A stretch of DNA of 64,000 nt from Crotalaria pallida (GCA_037953625.1 CM075650.1:4094501-4158500), one strand, 5' to 3'. Counted from the first letter of the stretch, positions 11,565 to 23,826 are shown. Notes: a model not told the origin generated them from the sequence alone. Numbers and translations are program-made.

Positions 11565-11875
11565 AAGTAACGGCTTTCCGCATCACTTCTAAAAACAGAT
11601 GTGGATGGTTGGACTTTCCGCATCACTTTTAAAAACATATGCGAAAAGTTCCATAACTGATGCGGAAAGTTACTTTCCGCATCACTTACGAACCCAAACA
11701 GATGCGGAAAGTTGACATTTCGCATCTTTTTTACGATAAAAAAGATGCGAAATGTCCACTTTCCGCATCTATTTTCCGCATCTATTTTACGATAAAACAG
11801 ATGCGAAATGTCCACTTTCCGCATCTGTTTTACGATAAAACAGATGCGGAATGTCCACTTTCCGCATGGAAAAGT
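11565..11875. repeat. Left subterminal repeat array of the CACTA element
   Basis: Roughly eight exact copies of the core CCGCATC/GATGCGG, plus CGCATC variants, occur in both orientations about every 20-40 bp. The matching right array is at 15040-15365. Such arrays bind the TnpA-type protein in characterised CACTA elements; that function is inferred here. Confidence 0.85.
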
Positions 11876-12225
11876 TGAATTTTTTTTTTGTTTACATGGG
11901 AGGATTTTTATTTTTTTTATCTATTGATGACCTTCATTAATGGATCCAAAAGGCAAAATAAGCTTATAATAAAACTCATAATACAAATGAATCCACATTT
12001 AATACCAAAAAATAGTGTTATAATACAAATGATTCCAAAAGGCAAAATATCCTAAGTAATTTAATACAAACTACAAATAAAATAAACACTTGATAAGTTA
12101 GCTTCTACACTAAACTAACTACTTGTAGGTACTGAAATTGACAGGAAAATTAGCTATACTACTAACTATAACTTGAGCCAGCTCCATCCTTTCGGAAATG
12201 CCAATGAACATCCTGCAACAAAAGT

Positions 12226-12333
12226 AAAATTTATGAGAAAATGTAAACAAATCAACTAAGCTTGGAACAAATCAACTAAATTTATGAGAAAATGTAAACA
12301 AATCAACTAAGCTTGGAACAAATCAACTAAATT
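12226..12333. repeat. Tandem duplication, 48-bp unit x2
   Basis: The phrase AAATTTATGAGAAAATGTAA followed by ACAAATCAACTAAGCTTGG is repeated back to back inside the CACTA body. The copies are almost identical, which suggests a recent slip. Confidence 0.75.
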
Positions 12334-12884
12334 GTAAACAGATTACAAATCACATAACCATAAGAGGCTAATTCAGATACTTAATTTTTTTTCCTTCAAA
12401 TTAAAGTGACACAAGAAATAGGTTTATGTTTTAAGAATACCATCTTCACACATCCAATTTCACAAACCAATAGTCAGCATATTATATATGATTTTATTCT
12501 TAATTCTTGTGAATAACAGCACAAGCAAAAGGAAAGTAAAAAGGGCAACCTGTTAACAAAAAAAGCAAACAAAAAAATATGAAGTCAAATCACAGGAGTA
12601 CCATTTCAGCAGCTAATAAGGTCATGGAAGCAAACCTTATTTCAGATCATAACTGTACAAATCAAAGAAATGGAGCAGAAACCGATTGGCATATCAGAAT
12701 GAACAAGAAGCAGAGACAAATTGTAGAAACTGAAATGCATAGATAACAAAAACATGCAGACATTGGAACGCACAGTTTAGCGAGAAGATCAACAAATACA
12801 GAAACGAATTGTATAAGCAAATACTATTTTATAAATTACATGATGGCTATAACATATAGACCAAAATTAAAAAGGCAATGTTTC

Positions 12885-13655
12885 GAAGGAGAATGGTTGC
12901 ATCAAATATGATGGTTGCATCTAGAGACCATACCTTAAAATAGTATAGAGGCAAGTATACAATAACTGAGAGGCACTCATACATTATACACGAAAAAAGA
13001 GAAAATATAATCACAATCCTTGTCAACTTCAACTTTTCCTCCCTACGAGTTTTTTTATATGCTAAACCTGTCATTTAGTTCAGTTTTTTAAGGTCCCTTA
13101 AGTAACATATGTGAATGGGATTCAAAAAATAGTCAAAATTCAATTTATACTGAATGGAATCCACAGATGAATGAATATACTTTTTTAGTAATTCCTTAAT
13201 CCATAATATGATACACATGCAGAGAAATAACTTAAAGCGAACAGTCTCCACCTCAGATAATAGGGACCAGGGAATAGATCCTTAATTGAATTTAATGAGA
13301 ACCACATAATATGTGTTTTCTCTTGCATTTAATCCTATCTGAAAATTAACTTTTTCCATCATCACATTTTCATGAATAATATAATACATAGAGCTAATCT
13401 AAATATAGTTCAGCGCAAGCAAACAATAATGAAACTTGGGCTTACTTTCACTGGCCGAGCAAGAGGTTTTGCAGCTTGGTCCACCGTACTCAAAGCAACT
13501 GAGGAAATAAAACAATCTTGTAAAAATGATTATAAAGGTAGCCTCTAAAAGAAACAGTAGTACATAAAAAATAAGTTAAAAATGTCCAGTAACTAACCTT
13601 TTCCTCCAAAACTATGACCAACTAACACACGAGGTGTCATTCTTAGTTCCCTAAC
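12885..13655 (-). pseudogene. Captured ABHD11-like alpha/beta hydrolase fragment (three exons)
   Basis: Minus-strand exons in gene order: 13655-13598 encodes VRELRMTPRVLVGHSFGGK, which includes the GHSFG nucleophile elbow with its serine; 13498-13446 encodes ALSTVDQAAKPLARPVK; and a third starting at 12933 encodes VWSLDAT. Splice phases join correctly (GGAAAAG/TTGCT, then AAA/GTA). The motifs match plant ABHD11-type hydrolases. The third exon diverges after DAT, and the N-terminal lid, the acid and the histidine parts are missing, so no enzyme can be made. Because introns are retained, capture was from genomic DNA. Everything lies inside the CACTA element bounded by the GAC target duplication. 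Confidence 0.75.
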
Positions 13656-14599
13656 CTATCCAGAAGATCAAAGAGGTACAGTCTATTCCTTAAAAGAAAA
13701 CACTCATACCCCTAAAAGAAGTATAATCTATTGCAACTAAAAATCAAGGCAACTAAACCAGTAAAGCCGATAACTAATCAAAGAAAGTAATTGGGGAGTT
13801 CACCGAAACTATATGGAGATCATATAATGGTCTAATGGTAGAATTTCTCCCTACGATGGAAACAAGACCTTGATTCAGTTCCTGTTTAGGCAAAACATAA
13901 CACAAAACAGCAAATTCTTCAGAATCACAAACAATATATACTTCATTGCCAAATAAACTCACAAGATGGCAAAGAAATTCCAACAGTTCAGAAAGTGGCA
14001 TTGAAGAAAACAGTTCATAAACCTTGTGTGTCTCACAACACTCTTTCTTTCTTCATTATCATTTTCATTTCTCACAGACAAGAAAAAACTCGAATTATCC
14101 CTCTCTAACGATGTAACCCTCATATACCTGAACCCTAATGGATTTCCAGAACTTAAGGACATGATTAAAAATGGAATTGAGCTCACCATAGTTGATACAC
14201 AAGTTTCAACAACAACAATCCAACACATGCAAAGTGGAACCTAAGGGATTATGGAGTTCAAGTGAGAATGGAGAAAGGAAATTTCAAGTCAAATCCATAA
14301 TTTATAAGTATTCATAATCAATACTAACCACTGAGCTTCAAATCGAATGCCAAACTATAGATCTTTGCTGCATTTGAACCCCTTCTCACTTGAAATCAAG
14401 TTCAGTAACTTTATACATCAGTTAAAAAAATCGAAATTCCATACAAAAATTAGGGATTCAGAACAAATGAGAAAATTAGGATTATGCAAAAATGGAATTA
14501 GGGTTAAAAAAATGCAAAAGGAATTAGGGATTCAGAATACTCACCTTCCAACGATTGAGAGAACAACTACGGTTCTGCATAAATGCAAATAGGAATTAG

Positions 14600-15040
14600 A
14601 GATTTAGAAAACTCACCTTCAACGAGCGAGAGAGAGATATGAAAAGGAAACTGTTACCTTCAACAAAGAGAGAGGGAGATCGACTTTGAGAAGGGAGAGG
14701 GAGAGGACGGCGATGGCGACAGCAACAACAAAGGGGATGACGGCACCGACGAAAGGCGACGGCTATGGCGGTGAGAAGAAGAAGAAGGAGGCGGTGAGCA
14801 CAGCGAAGAGAAGAGAACGAAGTGAAGAAAAGAAAAAAAACCAGAATCTGCGAAGAGAACAAACTAACCTACTGTTGGCGGTGGCGGCGTGTCGTGGTGT
14901 TGGCGGTGTGTCGTGGTGGCGGCGGCATGAGCAATCTTCGAAGAAGAAGTAGATCGAAGAAGAAGAAGAAGGATTGTGGGACACTTAAAGACTGAACAAG
15001 CAAGGAGATGAAGAACTCGAGCCTTAAACCTAAAGGCTTT
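14600..15040. other. GA-rich and GGCGGC-rich block inside the CACTA element
   Basis: A purine-rich stretch (GAGAGAGGGAGA, GAAGAAGAAG) with CGGTGGCGGC-type triplets, strongly biased compared with its surroundings. The ORFs across it are low-complexity and have no family signature. It resembles a leader or first-exon region of a plant gene, possibly captured together with the hydrolase exons. Confidence 0.4.
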
Positions 15041-15365
15041 CGGCATCACTTATTAAACAAAAAGAGATGCGGAAAGTAGGAAAAAAAACATTTCGCATCA
15101 GTTAACCATTAACTGATGCGGAAAGAGCAAGAAAATAAGGGTTTCCGCATCAGTTATAAAAAAATAGATGCGGAAAGTTTATTAGTTAAATTTCTTTCAT
15201 TTACAAGTTTGCCACCGCATTAACATTCCGCATCACTTATTTAAACCTGATGCGGAAAGTAGGAAAAACAAGACATTCTGCATCAGTTAACGAAAAACTG
15301 ATGCGGAAAGTTCAAGAAACCATGACTTTCCGCATCAGTTATAAAAAAAACTGATGCGGAAAGTT
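15040..15365. repeat. Right subterminal repeat array of the CACTA element
   Basis: Alternating GATGCGGAAAG and TTTCCGCATC copies, with a few TTCTGCATC or ATTCCGCATC variants, several forming short hairpin pairs around runs such as AGTTATAAAAAAAACTG. It mirrors the left array. Confidence 0.85.
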
Positions 15366-15485
15366 TTTCCTCATATACTTATTTACAAGTTTGCCACCGC
15401 ATTTTGATTTTACATCTGTTTTCAAAAACAGATGTTAATTAGCTGATGTAAAATCCATTTTTTCTACTAGTGGACACTCATTAAC

Positions 15486-15600
15486 CTAAAGTATCCTATG
15501 CCATACCGTAGACTTTCGAGTACAGCATTCTCCAATCTACAAACTTCATAATTAACCTTAGCCTTTTCAAAGTAATTCGTACTTCTTTGTCCAATGTTGC
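15486..15600 (-). pseudogene. Unidentified exon-like segment between Helitron helicase and CACTA
   Basis: A minus-strand open stretch begins after the acceptor TTGTTGCAG and encodes NIGQRSTNYFEKAKVNYEV and, further on, LENAVLESLRYGIGYF, up to a donor-like AG/GTTAAT at 15486. It does not resemble the helicase C-terminus expected next. Family not recognised. The CACTA insertion point is only 11 bases beyond the putative donor. Confidence 0.35.
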
Positions 15601-15636
15601 CTGCAACAACAGACACCACCAAAGCAAAAGAAAAAT

Positions 15637-18600
15637 TTATAAGAGTTCCCTCAATTCAGTCACCTCAGCTTCATTTCCTACCATTTGCAATCTCATATTT
15701 CTTGTCAATTTCAGAACCTCACAATGAAACCAAAGAGTTGATGAATTAATGCTATTGAAAACAATATATGATCTTTTGCCACCAGGAATAACGAGCAGTA
15801 TTTGCCGAAAGTCACCTCCAAGTACAACAGTCTTGCCTCCAAAAGGAACAAACTCGGACTGCGGTTGAGTTTCTGCCAATAGATCTCTCATTGTCCTATC
15901 CAATGCCTCAAAACAAAATTTTCTGACCATGGGGGCTTCATCCCATATTATGAGGGAAGATGCAATTATCAGCTCAGCAACCAATGAACCCTTTTTAATA
16001 TTACATGTGGAGTCTTCCGTTATCGCAATTGGAATGTGGAACCGAGAATGTGCAGTTCTTGCAGCTGGTAGGAGAGTTGCAGCTATGCCACTCGATGCAA
16101 CTGTGAGAACAATCTTTCCTTGAGATCTGAGTTTGGCACTCAATGCCCTCCACAAGTAAGTTTTTCCAGTCCCTCCATATCCATTGAGAAAGAAAAAACC
16201 ACCTGCAGAATTATCCATGCATCATATTGTTATTAAAAGTGGAGTGGCACAATGTAGTAATAGATCCTCATTTTGGAAATTTATAATGAATTATTCAAAG
16301 TAAGTGGAAATATAAGTTTACTGCAGAAATGCTTTATACACCAAAGGTGAGTAGATTTATACATTCACCTGTGTCTTGCTCAACAGAATTCATGATTTTA
16401 TTAAATGCTCTTTTCTGTTCTTCATTCATGTCTTTGAATAGCTCTAAAAACTCGCTCTCCAATAGTGCCTTGTCAAAATTCAATTGCTCTGCAATAAATG
16501 AATTTCTAACAGACCTTACAGCATCATAATCAACTTGAGGCATGGATGGAAAATCTCTTAAAGACTTGTCATTTCTGATTAAACACTTTTCAATTTCCAC
16601 CAAGCCTAAGGCCTGAATTTGAGTGTCACTAAATTGAATGGCTGGCAAAGAATGTATATACATCATTAATATATTTGAGCGTCACTAAAATAATTAATAT
16701 ATTGGAATTGAAAATTAATATTCACATACCATGTCCTGAAATTAACCTTCTATGAGAGTAAGTCAAATCCTCTTATATAAATCTCCAAGTTGCTTGCCAA
16801 ACAACCTCCGGTCGAGCAACGCTACATGAAATCAAAATACTTACAAACAAACTCCTCAATTGATGCCCTGTTTCCCAGTCCTTGGCCTCTGTGAGTGCAT
16901 CAATAAATTCAGCATCATCATCAAACAATCCAAGTTTATAATATGCATCTCTAAAAGTATGATACTCAATACCATCAATAGTTCTTATTTTAGCATAGCT
17001 CTCAAGGCCCTTGACTCTATTAATTAAAATACTTAGATAGTAGAATTCACCAGCACTCGGAGGGACAAAAGTAAGACGACCTATACACAAACCCTTTTTC
17101 CGCAATTGCCAACAACGGTCTTTTGGTTTATACACAAACTGTCCAGGAAATTCCAAGTAAGTCAAGTTTTTTGCCAAATCATACTGTTGATTTGCTTCCA
17201 TCCACGCCATAAACATGGATTTATGATTAGCTGGATTTGCAACCACTTCCTCTAAATTATCATCATCCTTATACAATACACTTTGTTCACCATGAAGATG
17301 AAATTTCAATCTTTCAACTGAAGGAAACCTATAGTTGATTTCAAATGAAAAAATTCTCCACACTGCCTCGCATGGAGAAATGTAGCGGCAGTCGTAATAG
17401 CATTTTATCTCATCAATGACTGTTGATGGATCACCACTTGATTGGCTGTATAAGGCAACCGTGACTCTATCGCTTCCCTTACTGATGTACTTGAATAAGT
17501 ACTTGATACTACGATTTTGATTGCACCATTCAGTGTTGATATGGGACCGGAACATGCGTAAAAGCATTCGATTGTGTGCAACAACATTTCGATTATCCAA
17601 CTGACACCCACCCTTCATGAATACTGTACCATCATCCCTTCTCATATAGATTGGATATCCATCTTCATTGATTCTTGTGACAGGCTCGAAGTCTTTTGGA
17701 TAGTACTTTGACCATCGACCGTCAATCATGCATGGCGATTTCTTATTTGCAACTCCGCATGGTCCATGTGCCATAAACTCCTTCACCAATTCATGCATTT
17801 CAGGATCATCCTTCTCATTTGGTATCTCAGCACTGATAATTTTGTCAATGTCATCGGGATGTGGATGCTTATATTGCGGAAGTAGGAATAAAAGGATGTG
17901 AGCATGTGGCAATCCCCTTTTCTGAAACTCGATTGTATAAACAGCTGCATAAGATAGCAAAGAGTAATATTCAAATCAGTCGCTAATAAAGATAGTAACA
18001 ACATGGACAGAATAATATTTCAAAACAACACTCATAAATGCAAAAAATAAATGACTTGGTTAACTGACAATAAATTCAGCTTGCCTGCTTTTAAACGTCC
18101 AAAAATGTGTCCTTTCTTGACAACTGTCATAAGCTGTTTAAGATTCATTTTGAATATTCGAACAGCAATATCAGGCCTATCCTCAAGCCTTAACCCACAA
18201 CTTGATGTGTATCGAGTGTACTCAGGCCATTTGGGGTTGCACGTAAAAGTCAAGAATATATCAGGATACCCTGCCCATTTACAAATGGCCATTGCATCCT
18301 GATAGTTTTGCATTAGGTATCGTGCACCTCCCGTAAAGCTTGATGGTAAGACAATCCTTTTCCCAACTGCTGCTCCATCTCTTTCTCCCTAGAACACAGC
18401 GTCACTCAGGCCTTTATATAAATCTTGTCGAAGTTTCGGCTGATGGTATCTAATAAAATTAAGTCTCCAAGCTTCCACCATACAATACACATCAACTACA
18501 AACTGTTGTAGTAGCCTTCGAGCATATAATAACACTGCATACTCCTCATTCCTATCATGAAGCCTATATGCAAAATTTTCTCGCAAAGTCAACTTTCCAT

Positions 18601-20388
18601 TCCTCCTAACATCAGGATCAAACATTTCGGTGTGTGGTGTGTCATCACAATATCCATCCTCACCAAATATAAAACACAACGGATACCCCATTGGAACATA
18701 TAAAGGATGAAGCTCATTAATCCTTTGCAACAACCCACTCTGTGTTTCCACAATAATGTCCCGATCACCATTATCCACATCAACATCTCCCGGAACCAAT
18801 GCAACAATTTCATCGCATGTAGGGAGGTTATAAAGCCTTGAATCTTTATTTCTCTTTCTCAACAGCCGTAACTTCAAGGTTGGAACCTCTTGACCAGCAA
18901 GTCTATCTCTTGTCATTCTGAACACTTTTGCAATTGGATTGTACTGATCAATTAACTTTTGTAATTTCTCAACTATTTCAGGATCAAGAGTTGCGGAAGT
19001 TTCAGACGTACGACCCCTAGAATTTAAACAAAAGCAGTATTTCCAAAATTATACAATCTAACGAACGATCCAGCAAATGCACGATAAGAGGATTAGCAAC
19101 TACCTCAAAGCATGCAAGCGGTTTTGGACCTCATTTTGAGTATCATGGATGTACAACTGAGCGAATCTTGGTGTTTGACCTTCAGGAGGTAGAAGACTAC
19201 CAATCCTATGATGATTCTGCCCAGACAATCGATAAACATAGCGGCCATTACCATCATTTATACTTCTGTCAATCTTACCCCCCATCGATGTGGAAGAAAA
19301 CATCATGTTATAGGCTCTAATATTTTCTTGAAAGTTCCTGGATTGAGGATCTTCTTTATCCATGAATAATTTCAAAAGCTCATCAGGCGGTTTTGTCATA
19401 AGTGGCAATTTTATTTTCCCTTTTGCACAGCATTTAGTATAGATTGGGCGATCATTCTTCCTTCCCTGATGTATTCTCTCCAATAGCCAAAACTTTGCTC
19501 CACAATGTTGGCAAGAATGAACAGGATCACCAACATCATCATACCCATCATTTATTGCACCTGAGCATGACATTCCAACCTCTTTAAAATCTTCAAACTC
19601 TTGTTCATCATCCTCACAATATTCAAGACCAACATCTATCAAAATGCATCATATGAAATTCATTGGTAAGCATTTCTTTTAACAACAAAAAGATTATAAA
19701 TATTGAAAACATGATGAGAATTCCTACCTGTCTCGGACTCTGTGTCATTGTTTTGCAATTGATCAGATGAATTATGCCTTCCAAATACAGCCGACAAATC
19801 TCTCACACTTGTTGTTTGATCAACAAATTTAAATCTCTTTTCCCTAACAACACCCTTCGTAGGATTACTTCGAGAATCCAATTCGAACACATCAGATCGA
19901 GGAGTGTAGGTTTGGGATGTTTCAATCTGATCATCCATAGCACATAAGTCTTTGGAAACATTAGTAACACGAACTCCAGAATCAGCTGTACACAACTGTG
20001 TCAATACCATATCATTAGAGGGAGGATTCATAACCAAAGTAGTAATGTTTGGATTCAAAGCTTTAGGATTTGACAAAGATGGAATTCCAGAATGGTTTGG
20101 CAAATTGGAACCAAGCAAACAATTACTAAACCGATGTTTAGCTTTCCCACAATATCGCAACACATTGCCAACCCCAATTTGGCGATGGTCTACACTGTAA
20201 CAACCAGGACTTAAACAACCAGAATCAACTGAAATTGGAGCTTCACTTGATTTAGGTCTCTGCCACAAATTGATCACATGCACTCCAGGTCGCAGAGATC
20301 TTGGATTGGAATTACATGTCCAAGACTCTGCATATTGGAAGGAAACATAAGTGCATGTGGTAATTTCAAGTGTGCATACTACATCCAT
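15637..20388 (-). pseudogene. Helitron RepHel (Rep endonuclease plus PIF1-like helicase), near-intact but inactivated
   Basis: Exons (minus) are 20388-19728, 19635-19104, 19016-18085, 17944-16730, 16641-16369 and 16202-15637; every junction keeps phase, giving about 1,392 codons from the ATG at 20388. In order: a variable N-terminus; a zinc-finger-like CQHCGAKFWLLE; the Helitron-like N region (LSGQNHHRIGSLLP, HPLYVPMGYPLCFIFGEDGY); the Rep domain with the HUH motif in KRGLPHAHILLF and catalytic tyrosines in YLFKYISKG; then PIF1 helicase motifs, Walker A NGYGGTGKTYLW, Walker B IIWDEAPM, GGDFRQ and TRNMRLQ. Two in-frame nonsense codons break it: TAG at 18391-18389 and TAA at 16775-16773. The helicase ends about 20 residues after TRNMRLQ, so the later motifs are lost. 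The family nicks and unwinds DNA for rolling-circle transposition. Confidence 0.9.
17945..18084 (-). other. GC-AG intron in the Helitron RepHel gene
   Basis: The reading frame requires joining AAAGCAG (exon end 18085) to CTGTTTATAC (exon start 17944). The intron starts GCAAGC and ends TTATGCAG, so it is a GC-AG intron. It lies in the Rep domain, between GHIFGRLKA and VYTIEFQKRGLPHAH. Confidence 0.7.
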
Positions 20389-20436
20389 CTCGCCATTGAA
20401 AATTGACTACACAGAATATACATTAAATGCAGTCAA

Positions 20437-21240
20437 TTAACCCAATGTCATACCAGCCACCCTTTTCCAGTTCTTTTGGGAAACACCCTTTTCAGGACTT
20501 TGTCCTCCTGACCCAAACACTGCAGCTCTATACTTCTTAGCAGGATAATGCACAAATTGGTCGGGTAATTGCGGTGTCGGTGACAAATTTGTAGTGTCAG
20601 ACAAGTGATTCCTTTTTCCCCTCTTCATGTTATCCAAGCTGTTCCCTGACACATGTTTCCTTTCTTGCACACTGGTATTTTCACCTGTATCCGCCTGCCA
20701 CATACTCACTGTTTGACATCCTAGTTCAAGCAAAATGTTGAAATGAAATAGTTTAGCATTCATGTAACCCAATCGCATGAAAATACGTCTACACAATCAA
20801 CAAAAAGCAAAGCAAAATTAGCATAGCTATCTTACTTGGCTGGTTTTGGTCATCGCTAATTGACAGACCCAGCCTTTGACGCTTTTGTGAGGAGCTTTTG
20901 AAATCTCCATCTTTTACCTCCATCAGTTTAATATTTGGAGAAGGAAGCTGATGAGTCTTGTCATCATGAGGCCTTGAAGTAACTTTATATATGAATTAAT
21001 TTTTAGATAAAACTAAAACCAAAAGAAATTATCCTGACTTCATCAATCCTAAATTGACATTTCATACATTCTAAACAGAGGACAATATGACCATAAATTC
21101 AAAAAAAGGAAAACAATATTAGCTAACTGCATTACTTGCTGAGTTTTCGTCACGACTTATTGCCAAGCTCACTCTTTGGCGCTTATGTGAGGAACGATTG
21201 CAATCTCCATTCCTTGCCTCCATCAGTTACACATTTGGAA
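20437..21240 (-). pseudogene. Putative upstream exons of the Helitron RepHel gene, with a duplicated exon
   Basis: A minus-strand open stretch (20796-20437) encodes a low-complexity, polar region containing VSMWQADTGENTSVQERKHV and ending SPEKGVSQKNWKRVAG. Upstream are two related ATG-initiated pieces: about 20928-20836 (MEVKDGDFKSSSQKRQRLGL) and 21226-21135 (MEARNGDCNRSSHKRQRVSL), an evident exon duplication. Plant Helitron proteins often begin with such short basic leaders. I could not find a junction to the exon starting before 20388 that keeps frame, so these exons are tentative. Confidence 0.4.
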
Positions 21241-23680
21241 TAGATTTTTCCTGAATCTTGGCATCACAACACCCTGAGGTAAATTTGTACACACACATTC
21301 ATTTTAGATCAAAGATTAAACCAATAACACATGATTACCTACATTTTAAGACCTTGAGTCTTGGCATCATAAGACCCTGAGGTAAATTTGTACACCCACA
21401 ATCATTTAAGATCAAATATTAAACCAATAACACATGATCACCTTCTTGCAGTTTTCACTGCCTCATCACACTATCAAATTCACAAACAATCAATTAAATA
21501 AACTCATCTACATGAAAGTCCAGCATCCAAATAACATATCCAAATATACAAACAATGTATCTAAATATGTTAGCAGTTATTACTCACTTCATTCAGGAAC
21601 TCACACCATTCAGGCGACACTACAATCCACAATTAAATTACTGGTTCACATATCTATAAATTACAATCTTACTACTATTACGGATTTTAATTATAGCACC
21701 CAATCAAACCACCTCAAGCTGAGGTAATTGCTAAACAATATCAGTCACATAAACCAACTAGGTAATCATGAGAAGGAGTCGTTCATCAATTTCTTGAGTC
21801 ACCAAAGCCATAATGCAAAGAAGTAGACTGATATTTTCACAAAACAGTAATAAAACATGACAATTTCTAAAATAATGAAAGAGTAAACACTTACTACCAA
21901 AACCAGCTATGAGTTTGTTGAAATTTACCTACAACCCTCATCCTTTTTCTAGCAAGTTGATTACTCCCCACTCCATTGCCGAATCCAAGTCCCTCCTCAC
22001 TAACAGAAAATAAAAATTTATGGTCAAAAGCGAACAATGAAATTGAATTCATCTTGCTCCACCATTCCTACTGCAATGGTTAAAAAACCCAAATCCCCAA
22101 TTTATCAAGCAAACGCAGGAAGTAACGAAAAAGAAAAGCAAAGCAATACACCCAAACTTTGGGTCCTTCAAACCCATCGCTTCACACTCATAATCCACAA
22201 ACATCAACATGCAATACGCTTTATGGAAATGAAATTAGAACAACATGGGTAGCTCACCTCGAAGAGCTGGTGGAAAGAAAAAAAAGGCACCTCCAATACC
22301 GATAGCGCCTGAAAATGAAGTGGATGATGAGCTCACAAATAAGATATGGCACACAATGAGGATGACAGCAAAAAAAAAAAAGGAACAGTTCGGACAGAAA
22401 TATGAAAGTCGAGTAAAAGAGTAAGAGTGTAAGAAAGGAGGGAAAGAAAAGGGCGCCCAGCTTTCAGACAGGAATAGAAGCTTTTGCTGGAAGAATACGG
22501 AACGGGGTAAGCTGAAGGTTAGGGACCAAGCTTCTTTCTTACGCCATTTAATGCCAGTTAATAAAAAATATTATTTAGATTTATTGTTTCATGGGAATTA
22601 AATAATGACATTTAATAGGGTTAACATTGTAAACTTTGGTGGTGGGGCCACATTCTCAATGAAATTTGGGCGGGAGTTGTCACAAATGTATCCAACGTTT
22701 TTTAACAATGTAGATTATTTTTATAATCTTTACTATTGTTATTACTATGACTAAATGATTTTATGTACTTATGGGACTATAATATGTATATTGGTAAAAG
22801 GAATGAGTTTGTGTGTTTGTGTCATGAAATGATAAAAGAAAATAAGTCATAGTTATTCATGGATTAATAAAGTTTTTTATTTTGAAAAGTTTACCCTTTG
22901 AAATGATAAATAAAAATCATACATCTTCCTTTTCAACTTAAAAGTATATTCTCTAATGTATAAGTGTTCAATAAATTATTTTTTTAAAAGAAAGTAAGAG
23001 GTTGGGCGAATTTTTAGAAGAAAGGAAAAGAAATTATTGTCTTTCATTTTTCAAGTGAAATGGATGATAAACAAAACAACGTTGTCAATTATGTCAATCT
23101 TATTGAACAAATCTTAAAAAGTGCATAAGAATCTCGTGTTTAATCATAGGGGGAAAAAATTGACAGGACATGAGGAAAAATTAAAATCACCCCTAATTTG
23201 TCAAATGATGGTGTTATTTAAGGATTAAATTTAAGACTTCCAACCCCCGAATCATAAAAGGTTTAATACATCTATCTAAGCTACATCCACTTATTGATAT
23301 TACATTTTTTCTAAGCAGTTTTAAGGTTGGGTTTAAGAATCTAACAAATAGTAGGTTGCATTGGATAATTAATAAAACAAATTTTTAATTTACTTAAGTA
23401 TAACACTTTATAAGACAATTGATATATCAACTTTTAGACTCTTAATCGCAGATTTTAAGGTTGAAAATAGCAAAACCCAAATATTTTAATATTTACTTTA
23501 TCATTTTTAATAACCGAGTCTACCTTTAAAAAATAAAGTAAAAAATTTATGGGAAGTTTAAGTATAGGAAACAATATATTAGTCTCTTCATTCTTACTTA
23601 TTTGTCTCATTTCATAAAAAACACATTATTTAATTATGTTTTTCTATTATATATTTGTAACTTTTATTTACCACTTAATT
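21241..23680. other. Right flank of the Helitron gene and intergenic sequence
   Basis: 21241-21420 has two near copies of a phrase containing CTGAGGTAAATTTGTACAC and CCAATAACACATGATCACC-type sequence, probably promoter repeats of the Helitron. 22240-22560 is purine-rich with leader-like composition. The Helitron 5' end (an A/TC junction read on the minus strand) was not located. 22560-23680 is AT-rich with nothing recognised. Confidence 0.35.
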
Positions 23681-23684
23681 AGCA

Positions 23685-23818
23685 AGGTCTCGAGTTCGAT
23701 TCCTTGTGTACGTAGAAAACTCATGTTAGGAGACGCACCTACCATAATCAGACACGCTACCAGAGTCAGATCCGGATAAACCTTGGTCGTACTGGGAAAC
23801 CGGAGTGGGCAAAAAAAA
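23685..23818 (+). mobile_element. SINE (tRNA-derived), partly 5'-truncated
   Basis: A box-B-like GAGTTCGATTCC is followed by a non-coding body (GGAGACGCACCTACCATAAT, GGTCGTACTGGGAAACCGG) and a poly(A) tail at about 23810. No clear box A is present. A Stowaway MITE begins a few bases downstream. Confidence 0.55.
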
Positions 23819-23826
23819 ACGTCCTA

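Larger units (their letters stand above)
11477..15472. mobile_element. Non-autonomous CACTA element carrying hydrolase exons
   Basis: The left end begins CACTACTGGAAA and the right end is TTTCTACTAGTG (reverse complement CACTAGTAGAAA). The flanking trinucleotide GAC occurs at 11474-11476 and 15473-15475, a perfect 3-bp target duplication as CACTA elements make. Subterminal regions 11565-11875 and 15040-15365 are packed with TTTCCGCATC/GATGCGGAAA in alternating orientation, several exact copies on each side. No transposase was found in the 3,996-bp body, which makes it dependent on an autonomous relative. The body holds three collinear exons of an ABHD11-like hydrolase (minus strand), a 48-bp tandem duplication, and a GA- and CGG-rich block at 14600-15000 that looks like a captured 5' leader. 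Confidence 0.9.

Noticed and set aside
14596..15049. Several open frames on both strands in the CACTA body
   Set aside because: Their translations are repetitive (Lys/Glu or Ser/Phe/Leu-rich) and come from GA- and CGG-repeats.
18032..18313. Independent ORF after the stop at 18389
   Set aside because: It is in frame with the upstream Rep sequence and continues the same RepHel protein; only a nonsense codon separates them.
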